Assembly: GCA_012960475.1 (NCBI GenBank) | Contig: DUBE01000055.1 | Location: forward strand, 3,462 to 67,461 | Direction: 5' to 3' | Length of the DNA stretch: 64,000 nt | Source of the DNA: Planctomycetota bacterium | GTDB taxonomy: Bacteria > Planctomycetota > UBA1135 > GCA-002686595 | In this document: positions 17,014 to 25,519 of the stretch, piece after piece | Position numbering within the stretch: position 1 is the first letter of the stretch | Layout of the letters: every line of letters begins with the position of its first letter | Position numbers and translations under genes: made by a program | Notes under the pieces: generated by a model | The model's input: only the letters and a program-made list of their open reading frames with translations | The model's database searches: none | What the model was told of the DNA's origin: nothing

Positions 17014-17171
17014 GGGGGCAGTCTAGCTTTCCAGGGAACGCGGGGTGGTACCCGAGGGTCTTTGGGTGCGTTCTCGGGTTGTGAAGATTGCGGATCGAGG
17101 TTTGTGAGACGGTGCTCTGGTCCTGGGGTTGGCTTTTTGGTGTCCGCCAGGGCTTTGGCCCCAGGAGCCCA
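17005..17171 (+). repeat. Left direct repeat; broken copy of the HEAT/VWA gene 5' end
   Basis: This 167-bp segment matches 18289-18454 with about 14 differences by eye (about 92 percent identity, one single-base gap). It runs from the third codon of the SEC-C gene across the divergent intergenic region into about 30 codons of the HEAT/VWA gene. In this copy the HEAT/VWA reading frame is stopped by TGA nine codons after its GTG start (V-K-I-A-D-R-G-L-stop), so it is a dead remnant. It still serves the SEC-C gene, whose start and -10 element TAGACT it holds. Confidence 0.85.
17020..17025 (-). promoter_or_regulatory. -10-like TAGACT, 6 nt before SEC-C start codon
   Basis: On the minus strand TAGACT is followed by 6 nt and the ATG at 17013. 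The duplicated copy at 18289-18454 carries TGGACT at this place, a change that breaks the motif in the copy that no longer drives a gene. Confidence 0.5.
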
Positions 17172-17190
17172 ATACCAGGAGGCCGGCGTG

Positions 17191-18132
17191 TCACTGTTCC
17201 GATTTCAACAGCTCGAGCATCGCCTGCCCCATGCCTTCGCCGATCAGGTAGTAGGTCTCGGCGTTGTTGTTCCAGTGGTAGGCCTGGCCCGAGGGCGAGA
17301 CCTTCTTGGGACGATAGAAGTCTCTGGTTCCGACGAAGGCCACGTTGCCGCGGAACTCCTCGCGCTGTGCGACGGCGGCCTGGGCCTTCATGAGCGAGAG
17401 GGCCCGGGGGTGGCGCTCCTCGTGTCCGCTCATGCCGGTTTCGGCAATCACGAAGGGTAGGTCCGGGGCGTCCAGCTCCTTGCGCGCGTCGCGGATGAAG
17501 CAGGAGAGGTTGTGCTCGTAGGCGTCGTTGAAGGCCTGGTTGACCCGGTCGTTCCAGCCCTGGTGCCAGCCGATGCCCAGCATCTCGTAGCCATCGTGCT
17601 TGAGGTCGGGGAAGTGCCCGTCGAGGTCATCGAGGACCTCGCGGACCTGGGCGAACAGGGCCGTGTAGGACTCGCCGACCTCTCCCCCCGCGCTCGGCGA
17701 CCGGAATTCCTTGCCGACGCTCTTGCCTCCCCAAGCGACCTTGATCAGCAGCACGGGCTCGTCGAAGAACTCGCCGACCACATGTCCGAAGCCCAGCTCG
17801 GGTCCTATCTTGCTCTCGTCCCCGCCGTAGCCGACCGACAGCAGCCCTCCGCGCTCGAAGTAGGAGATCCACACGTCGTCGCGCACGACCCAGTCGCCGT
17901 TTCCGTCGACGAGGTGGTCGTATTTCTTGCTCTTCGCGTTCGACTTCACCAGGTGCTCGAGGGTCCCCTGGCCGCCGTTGCGGCCGGGGTTGGCCTTGAC
18001 TTCACCGGCCCCGACCATGTTGGACTGCCCGGTGAGGATGAAGACCTTGAGCGGGGCCTGTTTTGCGGTGGGTGCGAGGGGCGCGGCGCTCAGGAGCGCG
18101 AGTGCGAGGAGGGGAGTGAGGCGTAGGTCCAT
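17191..18132 (-). CDS. Secreted sialate O-acetylesterase-type (SASA) carbohydrate esterase
   Basis: The 313-residue protein from ATG 18132 has a Sec signal peptide (LTPLLALALLSAAPLAPTA), so it acts outside the cytoplasm. The SGNH/SASA nucleophile block is GQSNMVGAGE and the C-terminal His block is YHWNNNAETYYLIGEGMG, which fits the SASA family that removes acetyl groups from sialic acid or plant glycans. Its codon use is strikingly C-ending (CTC, GAC, GGC, GTC, ATC), unlike the neighbours that use many TTG, GAG, GCG and T-ending codons. It lies between two direct repeats and lacks the TANNNT start element, so I infer that it was acquired horizontally. Convergent gene order is not affected. 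Confidence 0.87.
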   Translation of the reverse strand: MDLRLTPLLALALLSAAPLAPTAKQAPLKVFILTGQSNMVGAGEVKANPGRNGGQGTLEHLVKSNAKSKKYDHLVDGNGDWVVRDDVWISYFERGGLLSVGYGGDESKIGPELGFGHVVGEFFDEPVLLIKVAWGGKSVGKEFRSPSAGGEVGESYTALFAQVREVLDDLDGHFPDLKHDGYEMLGIGWHQGWNDRVNQAFNDAYEHNLSCFIRDARKELDAPDLPFVIAETGMSGHEERHPRALSLMKAQAAVAQREEFRGNVAFVGTRDFYRPKKVSPSGQAYHWNNNAETYYLIGEGMGQAMLELLKSEQ

Positions 18133-18288
18133 GGGAATTGTCGTTGGGTGAGTCCCAAGCCTACATACTTGTGGAGCGTCCAGGGTGATCGACGCCGAGG
18201 CGTCCTGGCATGATGCGTCGGCGTTCGGCAGCCCTTGGAGCAGAGCCGCGTCCTCGACGGACCCGCGGCGCGGTCGGTGGTGTTCGAC
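18133..18288. other. Upstream part of acquired cassette, no gene seen
   Basis: This 156-nt stretch lies between the SASA start and the right direct repeat and belongs to the inserted segment. It contains a 6-bp perfect inverted repeat (GACGCC-GA-GGCGTC, 18191-18204). I see no coding signal, transposase remnant or integrase site. Confidence 0.5.
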
Positions 18289-18454
18289 CTTGCTCATGGG
18301 GGCAGTCCAGCTTCCAGGGAACGAGTGGTGAAACCCGAGGGTCTTTGGGTGCGTTCTCGAGTTGTGAAGATTGCGGATCGAGGTTTGTGGGGCGCGGCTC
18401 TGGTCCTGGGGTTGGCTTTTTGGTGTCTGCCAGGGCTTTGGGCCCAGGAACCCA
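18289..18454 (+). repeat. Right direct repeat; live 5' end of the HEAT/VWA gene
   Basis: This is the intact partner of the 17005-17171 repeat. It starts with the complement of the first SEC-C codons (CTTGCTCAT), now without a SEC-C gene behind them, and continues into the open HEAT/VWA frame. The two copies enclose 1117 bp with the SASA gene. Confidence 0.85.
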
Positions 18455-19989
18455 GCCTGCGTGAGCAGCGCGCCTTTTTCAAAGAGGCCAAGAGCCAACT
18501 GTTGAACCCCAGCCCTTCGGCTCGGGCCAGCGCCGTGCGCAAGCTGAGCAAGCTGGGCACTCGTGAAGCCTGGGAGTTGATTTGGGAGGCGTTGGACGAT
18601 GGGCAGGCCGAGGCGGCGGATGCGGCCCAGTTGGCCCTGCGGGATTGTGATGCGGAACGGGTGTTGAAGAAGTGGGCCGGGCGCGAAGGACTGCGCTCGA
18701 AAGACCTGGGGCGTCGTTGGCGCCTGGCGGAGACCACCGGTTGGTTGCAGGGGCCGTTTGAAGCGCGCGAACTCGCCGCCTGGTTACGGGCGGGGGATGA
18801 TGAAACCACGAGGCTCCTTCTGCGCTCGGTGGAACGCCTGGCGCAGCGCGGCCGCATTGTCGGGGGGTCGGATCGACTGGTCAGTCGACTTGCGTCCTTG
18901 GCCCGCTCCTCGCGGGCATCGGGGGCGGTCAATGGGGGCGCATTGTTGGCCCTTGCACAGGTGGACGCGTCCCAGGTGGGGTCGTTGGCCTTGCCAGCTA
19001 TGCGGTCCAAGAAACCCGAGCTGAGGGTGGGAGCGCTCCTGGCTCTGGAGGAATGGGTGGCTCAGAGCCAATCAGATGGCAGGAATGGAGTTGGCGTTTC
19101 CCAGTTGGAAGAGGGTTGCCGGCACTTGGCAGCGGACGACAGCGTGCTCGTGCGGCGCGCGCTCTATTCGTTGCTGGGGCGCTTTCCCCGGCGCAGTTCG
19201 GTGGAGTTATTGGTTGCGGCCCTCAAGATGGAGGAAGCCATGCGTTTGCGCTTGCAGGTGATCGCGGCTCTGCAGGAACTCTCGGGCTTGCGCTACCGCG
19301 GGGATCCGCGTCCCTGGCAGGCCTGGCTGGGGGAGTTGAAACCTGGGCCCTTGCCGACACCACAAAGGGGCAGCAAGACGCCCCAGGGGGAGGGGCGTAC
19401 TGCGGCAGAGGGTAGTCTGCGCCTGCCCCTGAACAGTGATCGGGTGGCACTGTTGATTGACCTCTCCGGGTCGGTGCAGCAGAAACTCAAGACCGGCAAC
19501 ACGCGCAAGGAGGCCTTGGATCAGTACATCCGGAACACCTTGAAGGTGCTGCCCGTGGGCACCCTGTTTCAGTTGGTGCCCTACGCGGCCAGGCCCCATC
19601 CCTGGCCTGATGAGCCGGAGGTCGCCGACCGGCGCATGGGGCAGCGCGCTCAGGAGTACTACGACGACTTGCATCTGGCCGGTACGGGGGATTTGTGGGA
19701 GGCTCTGGAACTGACTCTGGCTGGGGGAGAGTTGGACAGTGTGTTGATTCTTTCGGATGGGGCGCCCACTGGAGGATTTCATTGGGACCTGGGGCTCTTT
19801 GTGCAGCTGACCCTGGAGCGGGTGCGCCTTGCGCCGGTGAGTTTTGATCTGGTGCTGGTGGATGCAGGGAAGCGCGTGACCGCGCACTGGAAGAAATTGG
19901 CGGAGCAGACCGGCGGGACCCTGGCTTCGGTCAAGTTGGCGGCTCCGAAGAAGCAGCCAGCCAAGAAGGGCAGGCGATCGAAGCGCTAG
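18364..19989 (+). CDS. Exported HEAT-repeat / von Willebrand factor A protein
   Basis: I chose the GTG at 18364, which gives a signal peptide (IADRGLWGAALVLGLAFWCLPGLWAQ); GTGs at 18325 or 18328 would add about 13 residues. The 541-residue protein has helical HEAT-like repeats at about 40-340 (ARASAVRKLSKLGTREAWELI, AALKMEEAMRLRLQVIAALQELSG) and a VWA domain at about 370-525 with the MIDAS start DLSGS (DxSxS) and VLILSDGAPTGG. VWA domains bind metals and protein partners; with HEAT repeats this suggests a periplasmic scaffold. The C-terminus is Lys-rich (KKQPAKKGRRSKR). The TPMT-like gene follows after 33 nt. Confidence 0.87.
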   Translation: MKIADRGLWGAALVLGLAFWCLPGLWAQEPSLREQRAFFKEAKSQLLNPSPSARASAVRKLSKLGTREAWELIWEALDDGQAEAADAAQLALRDCDAERVLKKWAGREGLRSKDLGRRWRLAETTGWLQGPFEARELAAWLRAGDDETTRLLLRSVERLAQRGRIVGGSDRLVSRLASLARSSRASGAVNGGALLALAQVDASQVGSLALPAMRSKKPELRVGALLALEEWVAQSQSDGRNGVGVSQLEEGCRHLAADDSVLVRRALYSLLGRFPRRSSVELLVAALKMEEAMRLRLQVIAALQELSGLRYRGDPRPWQAWLGELKPGPLPTPQRGSKTPQGEGRTAAEGSLRLPLNSDRVALLIDLSGSVQQKLKTGNTRKEALDQYIRNTLKVLPVGTLFQLVPYAARPHPWPDEPEVADRRMGQRAQEYYDDLHLAGTGDLWEALELTLAGGELDSVLILSDGAPTGGFHWDLGLFVQLTLERVRLAPVSFDLVLVDAGKRVTAHWKKLAEQTGGTLASVKLAAPKKQPAKKGRRSKR

Positions 19990-20022
19990 AATCGCACATC
20001 CAGCCCTTGGGGATATGGCAGC

Positions 20023-20649
20023 ATGCGCAGAATGAGCATGACCCAGAAAGACTGGCGCGAGCGCTACGAGTCCGCTGACACACCCTGGGACCTGGGCGCG
20101 CCCCATCCCGAATTACAGGCCCGGATCCGGGCAGGTGAGCTGGCTCCTCCGCGGACTGGGGCCCGGGCTCTTGTCCCCGGCTGTGGTCATGGGCACGATG
20201 CCCTGGCCCTTTGTGCGGCGGGTTGGTCTGTGACTGCCTTGGATTGCGTTGAGTTGGTTGCGGCAGAGGGAAGTCCCGGGGCGCAGTTGCGTCAAGGTCT
20301 TGCGCGGGCAGGGGGATCCCTGGAAATCTGCGATGCGCTGGCGTTCTCTGGGCAACAGAAATTCGATCTGGTTTTTGAGCACACTTTTTTCTGCGCTCTT
20401 GAACCCAGCGCCCGGCCAGCGTGGGGGGCCTTGGTTCAAAGGGTTCTGGTTTCCGGCGGGCATCTGGCTGTGCTCTTGTTCCCGGCAGACAAGCCCGTGG
20501 AAGAAGGAGGCCCGCCTCACCGTTACGCGGCCCCGGACATGTTGGAAGTCCTGGGCAATGACTTTGCCCTCAACCAGGACGAGCTGGTGTCCACGGGGGT
20601 TTCAAAGCGCAGTTGGCAGGAGCGTTGGTTGACTTTCTCTCGCGCTTGA
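20023..20649 (+). CDS. TPMT-family SAM-dependent methyltransferase
   Basis: The 208-residue protein has the thiopurine S-methyltransferase-type opening WRERYESADTPWDLGAPHPEL, the SAM-binding motif ARALVPGCGHGHDALALCAAG, and DLVFEHTFFCALEP, which contains the catalytic-pocket region of the family. Such bacterial enzymes methylate thiols, selenols or tellurite, or other soft nucleophiles; some are used for selenium or halide detoxification. Three in-frame ATGs (20023, 20032, 20038) compete; I keep the first because GGGGA lies about 10 nt upstream. It ends 4 nt from the convergent nitroreductase fusion gene. Confidence 0.87.
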   Translation: MRRMSMTQKDWRERYESADTPWDLGAPHPELQARIRAGELAPPRTGARALVPGCGHGHDALALCAAGWSVTALDCVELVAAEGSPGAQLRQGLARAGGSLEICDALAFSGQQKFDLVFEHTFFCALEPSARPAWGALVQRVLVSGGHLAVLLFPADKPVEEGGPPHRYAAPDMLEVLGNDFALNQDELVSTGVSKRSWQERWLTFSRA

Positions 20650-20653
20650 GCGT

Positions 20654-22162
20654 TCAACTCTTGGGCCGCGTGTAGAGCCGATACTGGAAGCGACCTCGGT
20701 GTTTGTTCAAGCCGGGCAGAAATTCCAAGAGGCGCAGCACAGATCCCACCCCGCGCACCAAGCTGCCCAGGCGCGGATTGAAGTTGCGTGTGCGGAAGGT
20801 GAGCTCTTCTGCGGTCGGGGTCGCTTGCAGGCCGAGGGTTCCCTTAGTAGTGAAACCAGCTGCCTTGGCCAGGGCCGAGACCTCAGCGGGGGCCAAGGCT
20901 TCAAAGGGACCGATGTTGGGATCGGGGGAGAGCACATATTCCACTCCACCGGGGCCCTTGCCTTTCGAACGCAGGCCTTCGGTCCAGTTGTGGTAGGAGT
21001 TCTTGGAGACAAAGCCAAGCAGCAAGCGGCCGCCGGGCTTGAGCCAGTGGAACATCTGAGCCATCAACTCGCTTCGTTCTGCGGCGCGCAGTCCCTCCAG
21101 CCGGAAGAAACAGGTCAGGGTGTCGAACTGATTTTCTGCCGGCGTCGGTTCCGTGCCTGTTGCGGGCCAGAGGTAGGAACTGGCAGCAGGCTTGATCCTG
21201 CGTGCGCACCAGGCGGCCACATCGTTCGAGCGCTCTACCACGGACCACTCAGTTCCCTTTCGTTTCCGTGCCATGCGGTCGCTGAGGATGCCCGTGCAGG
21301 GCAGAACATCGAGCCATTGCTCGGTGGCTGCCTCACTCTGGGGGAGCAGGTCCTGCAGGGCCTGATCCAGGGCGTGGACTTCCCAGGCCCGGGGTTTGTT
21401 GTGGCGCAGACCATTGAGTACCCGTGCCCGTTGGTAGATGGTCAGCAACTCTGGCTCCCATGCGGCGGGATCCGCGCTGGAAGGGATTGGCTTGCCCGCG
21501 TAGTGGTTGTAGTGCGTCACCTGGGACAGGGGTCGACGCTTGGGTCCCTTCTGAGGTACGGACTTGGGATAGCCCAGGGCAAGGACGGCCACCACCCAGC
21601 GATCGATGGGCAGGCCCACTTTGGCACGTAGAGCATCCGCGTCGCCCACCTGGGTGATCCAAAAACTGCCCAGGCCAAGGACCCCCGCGGCCAGGCTCAT
21701 GTTCTCTATCAGTGCGGCGGCGGATTGCACATTGGCGAAGTTCTCTTCGCTGAAGCCGCGACCATAGGCCACCACGATGTTGACCGGTGCGTTGCCCATT
21801 TGGCTTGAGATCTGGGCTAGCTCTTGATTGATCTTTGGATCATCCACGACCACCAGATCCCACATCTGGTAGTTGCAAGAACTGGGGGCCCAGATGCCCC
21901 CGTGCAGTACCTGATCAATTAGTTCGCGGGGGACCGGATCAGGTTTGAAGCGGCGGATCGAGCGACGGGTGTAGATGGCTTGCCAGAAATCCATGCTCGG
22001 TGGATTCTGCAGGGGCATCTGGTTGCCATCGTCGAGGGTTCCGGGGCTTGAAGTCTGCGCTTCTGCCTCGGCGGGAATGCCGGTGCCCTCATTGGGAATG
22101 CTCGAGCCCTCAGCTGAGAAGCTGGAGCCTTCAGGGTCTGCTTGTTCGTTGGGCGGGGTCAT
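20654..22162 (-). CDS. Nitroreductase - methyltransferase fusion
   Basis: The 502-residue protein from ATG 22162 starts with about 55 disordered residues rich in Ser, Gly, Glu and Pro, then a nitroreductase domain at about 57-230 (MDFWQAIYTRRSIRRFKPDPVP, the FMN-binding TRRSIR motif, then GGIWAPSSCNYQMWDLVVV and AAGVLGLGSFWI). A second domain from about 290 to 500 has a class I SAM methyltransferase layout: WLDVLPCTGILSDRMA in the place of motif I, then FDTLTCFFRLEGL and WLKPGGRLLLGFV. Motif I has Pro-Cys instead of the usual Gly-rich loop. I know of no family with this exact pairing; a reduce-then-methylate role is only a guess. It is divergent from the M14 peptidase gene. Confidence 0.75.
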   Translation of the reverse strand: MTPPNEQADPEGSSFSAEGSSIPNEGTGIPAEAEAQTSSPGTLDDGNQMPLQNPPSMDFWQAIYTRRSIRRFKPDPVPRELIDQVLHGGIWAPSSCNYQMWDLVVVDDPKINQELAQISSQMGNAPVNIVVAYGRGFSEENFANVQSAAALIENMSLAAGVLGLGSFWITQVGDADALRAKVGLPIDRWVVAVLALGYPKSVPQKGPKRRPLSQVTHYNHYAGKPIPSSADPAAWEPELLTIYQRARVLNGLRHNKPRAWEVHALDQALQDLLPQSEAATEQWLDVLPCTGILSDRMARKRKGTEWSVVERSNDVAAWCARRIKPAASSYLWPATGTEPTPAENQFDTLTCFFRLEGLRAAERSELMAQMFHWLKPGGRLLLGFVSKNSYHNWTEGLRSKGKGPGGVEYVLSPDPNIGPFEALAPAEVSALAKAAGFTTKGTLGLQATPTAEELTFRTRNFNPRLGSLVRGVGSVLRLLEFLPGLNKHRGRFQYRLYTRPKS

Positions 22163-22280
22163 CCTATACCTGGGCCCCAAGCATCGTCTGCGGGGGGGCC
22201 AGATGGAAGGATCCCTTGGCAGGACCTGTGCTGTAGGCTCTTCCCACCCCACCCCGTCGAGTCTGATCCCAAGAGAGCCC

Positions 22281-24809
22281 ATGTTCCCTATCGCCAATCT
22301 CCATTCTTCGAGTTTCTTTGTTCTCGGTCTCTTGGCGGCCCTGTCAGGCGATCCCCAGGCCCTCGCTCAGGCAGCAGTCCTTGCAGACGGCCCCAAGAGT
22401 CCCGCCGAGCATCTGGGTCGACCCGTGGGCACGGACTTCGAACTGGCGGACTGGGACCAGACGCGCTCATTTCATGAGCAACTGGCTCAGCACAGCCCCC
22501 ATGTGCTGCTGCGCAAGTTGGGGACCACCGCAGAGGGCCGAGATTTCCTGGAGATCGTGATCTCCAGTGCAGAGAACCTCGCTCGTCTGGATGAAATTCA
22601 ACAACTGAACCGAATCCTGGCGGACCCCCGGGGTTGGAACGAGGATTCAAGGCAAAGAGCAGTGGAGAACGCGCCGGTGACCCTGGCGGTTTCCTGCTCA
22701 ATGCACTCGACCGAGGTGGCGGGGACCGAACTCGGCATGCAGTTCGCCTGGTTGTTGGCCACCAGCGAGGCTGAGCCCTGGAAGAGCGCCCGTGACAAGT
22801 GTCTGGTAGTGCTCTTTCCGACGCTCAATCCCGATGGCCTCGACACGGTCGTGCACTGGTATCGGCGCACGGTCGGCACGGAGTTCGAGAGTTCGTCTCT
22901 CCTGAGGCTCTACCAACTCTACACCGGTCACGACAACAACCGGGACTGGTTCATGTTGACCCAACCAGAAACCCAGTTGGTGACTCGGGAACTCTACAAG
23001 CGTTGGTTCCCCCAGATCTATTGGGATGTGCATCAGCAGGGTTCGAATCGCGAGCGCTTTTTTGTGCCGCCTTTTCGAGACCCCCTCAATCCGAATCTCG
23101 ATGCGGGTATTATTACTGGCATCGATCTGTTGGGCACGCGCACTCTTTTTGATTTGACCAACAAGGGTCTGACTGGGATTTCTACCGGGGTCAGTTACGA
23201 CATGTGGTGGAACGGAGGCAATCGCAATGTGCCTGTGCGCCACAATGTGGTGGGGCTCTTGACCGAAGCAGCTTCTTGTGATCTGGCCACGCCGATTTTT
23301 CTTCCTCGTCAAGAACTCAGCGCGCCCCGGGGTTTGGGCGCCTATGTGCCTTCGAACCGTTTTCCCGCGCCCTGGCCCGGGGGCTGGTGGCGTCTGGCGG
23401 ACATCATTCGCTACGAGTTGGCCTTTGGGGAGAGTCTCTTGGGCAGTTTGAGCCGTGAGCCTGGCCTTTGGCGCCGCAATCAATTGGCCGCTTCCTTGCG
23501 AACAATTGAAGAGGGCGTGGGTGAAGGAGTGCGCGGTTGGATCCTGCCGGGGAACACGCCCGATCCCGATGCGGCTCTGCGCTTGGTAAGTATTCTGCTC
23601 GACTCGGGGCTTGAAGTGCATCGCACCACGGAGCCGTTCCACGCCAGCGGGCGCGAGTTTCCCGCCGGGACTCTGCTTGTTCGTCGGGATCAACCCTACG
23701 GGGCCCATTTGCAGGACCTGATGCAATTGCAGCGTTATCCCGAAGGCGATCCGCCCTACGACGTGGCGGGTTGGACCCTGCCGTTGCTGCTTGGCGTGCG
23801 CCGGGTGGAATTCTTTGAAGATGCGCCGGACAACCTGGAACTTGTGAAAACCCAGGTCGAGGCCCAGGGTGCGTTCAGCGGCGATCCGCGGCTGGCGGGG
23901 ATTCCTCGGGGTTGGATGTCTGTGTCCCATAGCCACACCTGGAGTCATCTTGCTGCGCAACTGAAGGCTGGCGATACGGTGTCCTACTTGGGTGCGGGGG
24001 ATCGTGGAGGCTTGTTGGTGCCCGGCGGACAGTCGGCGAATACGGATGAAGAACCTCTTGTGCTGAACCGTATGCCACGCATCGGACTGTACGCCCCCTG
24101 GAGCGGTTTCATGCCCGAAGGTTGGATGCGCTGGCTGTTCGATGCCTGGGCGATTCCCTTTGTGACCGTGCGCAACGAAGATCTGCGTGCGGGGCGTGTG
24201 GCGGAGATGATCGATGTACTCGTGCTGCCTGGCAACCGGGCCCGGCAGATCGACGGGGGTCGAGCGCAAGGCACGGTGATGGAACGCTACGTGGGGGGCC
24301 TCGATCCCGAGGGCGCGGCCGCCGTGGAAGAATTTGTGCGCGGGGGTGGGGTGCTGGTGGCCTGCGGAGCTTCTTCGGGCTGGGCCCTCGATCTCTTGGC
24401 CTTGCCCCTGGTGGATGTGACCAGGGAAGAGACGGACTTCTCCTGTCCCGGCAGCATCTTGCGAGGAATTCCCGCGACGAGTTTCTGGACCGCGGGTCTG
24501 GAGCCGAGTCAGGCGGTGTTTTTCTCTTCCAGTTCGGCCTTCCGCTTGATGACCGAGGAGGAAAGGAAGGAGGCGCGTATTGCCGAAGCAGGGGACTTGG
24601 AGATGCCCCTCGTATATGCGCCTCGGCGCACGCTGTTGTCAGGTTGGGTCGAGCATCCGGAGGTCGTGGCCGGTCGTGGGGCCTGGGTGACTGCTTCCTA
24701 CGGCAAGGGCAGGGTGCATCTGTTCGGTTTTCAGCCCCATTACCGGGGCTGGTCCCAGCAGGCCTCAGGCTTGTTGATGCGCGCCATGTTCTTGAACCGG
24801 GAGCACTGA
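22281..24809 (+). CDS. Secreted M14-type zinc carboxypeptidase
   Basis: The 842-residue protein from ATG 22281 has a signal peptide (NLHSSSFFVLGLLAALSGDPQALAQ). The peptidase domain at about 70-400 shows the M14 zinc ligands HSTE (about residue 141) and the second His in DVHQQG (about 248), the substrate-binding Arg/Asn in NNRDW, and the catalytic Glu in LLTEAASCD (about 327). The remaining about 440 residues, with VLVLPGNRARQI and a flavodoxin/GATase-like pattern, are a C-terminal extension seen in long bacterial M14 proteins. It should cleave C-terminal residues of peptides outside the cytoplasm. It overlaps the next gene by 1 nt (TGATG). Confidence 0.87.
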   Translation: MFPIANLHSSSFFVLGLLAALSGDPQALAQAAVLADGPKSPAEHLGRPVGTDFELADWDQTRSFHEQLAQHSPHVLLRKLGTTAEGRDFLEIVISSAENLARLDEIQQLNRILADPRGWNEDSRQRAVENAPVTLAVSCSMHSTEVAGTELGMQFAWLLATSEAEPWKSARDKCLVVLFPTLNPDGLDTVVHWYRRTVGTEFESSSLLRLYQLYTGHDNNRDWFMLTQPETQLVTRELYKRWFPQIYWDVHQQGSNRERFFVPPFRDPLNPNLDAGIITGIDLLGTRTLFDLTNKGLTGISTGVSYDMWWNGGNRNVPVRHNVVGLLTEAASCDLATPIFLPRQELSAPRGLGAYVPSNRFPAPWPGGWWRLADIIRYELAFGESLLGSLSREPGLWRRNQLAASLRTIEEGVGEGVRGWILPGNTPDPDAALRLVSILLDSGLEVHRTTEPFHASGREFPAGTLLVRRDQPYGAHLQDLMQLQRYPEGDPPYDVAGWTLPLLLGVRRVEFFEDAPDNLELVKTQVEAQGAFSGDPRLAGIPRGWMSVSHSHTWSHLAAQLKAGDTVSYLGAGDRGGLLVPGGQSANTDEEPLVLNRMPRIGLYAPWSGFMPEGWMRWLFDAWAIPFVTVRNEDLRAGRVAEMIDVLVLPGNRARQIDGGRAQGTVMERYVGGLDPEGAAAVEEFVRGGGVLVACGASSGWALDLLALPLVDVTREETDFSCPGSILRGIPATSFWTAGLEPSQAVFFSSSSAFRLMTEEERKEARIAEAGDLEMPLVYAPRRTLLSGWVEHPEVVAGRGAWVTASYGKGRVHLFGFQPHYRGWSQQASGLLMRAMFLNREH

Positions 24810-25510
24810 TGGTCTGTCGTTTGTCGGTCTTGGGTTTGATTGATAAGAGCAGGAACTGGAGCGCGGCGCGTTCGCTCGCGCCTCTGCTGCTGCTCTGCTC
24901 TTGCGCCGGGGATACCACCCGTTGGGCGCCGCCGCCCATGCATCAGGCGCCTCCGCAGGGTCAGCGGGTCATCGAGCGAACAGACAAGGACACGGGGATC
25001 GTGCTTCGTCGTTGGACTATTCGGTACGCTCCCGATGGGCGTGCGTTTCAGGATGGCCCCGAATGGCTCTATTGGTCCGATGGAACCATGCGAGCAGAGC
25101 GGAATTGGGTGGAGGGCGAGCCCGTAGGTCGTTGGCGCTCGTTCCATCCAAGCGGTTCCTTGCACATGTACGTGAGCCACGGACCTGAGCCCAGTAACAT
25201 GGCATTCTTCTTTGAAGATGGCACGGTCAGTGCCCAAGGATTGGCCTTGCGTGGGGTCAAACAAGGGGAATGGGCTCACTTTCATCCGGACGGCAGCCTG
25301 TCCCACAGGGGTTTTTATGAGCGTGGCATGAAGCAGGGCGCGTGGACGCACCATTACCCAGGAGGAGCCCTGGCCAAGCGCGGCAATTACCTGGACGGGC
25401 GGATGGATGGGGCCTGGCAGCGTTGGAAACCGGAACCCCCCACTTGGACCTCAGCCTGGTGGCCTGCAGAATCAGGGCTTGCAGAGAGCGTTCCCAAAGA
25501 ATCGAACTGA
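24809..25510 (+). CDS. Lipoprotein with MORN-like (YwqK) repeats
   Basis: The 233-residue protein starts inside the stop codon of the M14 gene (TGATG), so the two are translationally coupled. A signal segment ends in the lipobox LLLLCSC, so it is probably lipid-anchored. Residues about 75-215 contain five or so repeats of the pattern DG...W..G...G.W..FHPDGSL (for example WLYWSDGTMRAERNWVEGEPVG, QGEWAHFHPDGSLSHRG, GAWTHHYPGGALAKRGNY), the MORN-variant repeat of YwqK-type proteins. That family is often annotated as antitoxin, but nothing here looks like a toxin; a binding role on the cell surface is more likely. Confidence 0.8.
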   Translation: MVCRLSVLGLIDKSRNWSAARSLAPLLLLCSCAGDTTRWAPPPMHQAPPQGQRVIERTDKDTGIVLRRWTIRYAPDGRAFQDGPEWLYWSDGTMRAERNWVEGEPVGRWRSFHPSGSLHMYVSHGPEPSNMAFFFEDGTVSAQGLALRGVKQGEWAHFHPDGSLSHRGFYERGMKQGAWTHHYPGGALAKRGNYLDGRMDGAWQRWKPEPPTWTSAWWPAESGLAESVPKESN

Positions 25511-25519
25511 GAATCATCG

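Noticed and set aside
17005-18454. Direct repeats as a target-site duplication of a transposon
   Set aside because: Transposon target duplications are usually 2-14 bp, and neither transposase nor terminal inverted repeats are present. The 166-bp repeats differ at about 14 positions.
22698-24269. 523-codon frame opposite the M14 peptidase
   Set aside because: It has no family features and no hydrophobic pattern; the plus strand has the zinc ligands and catalytic Glu in order. It is a GC-rich antisense frame.
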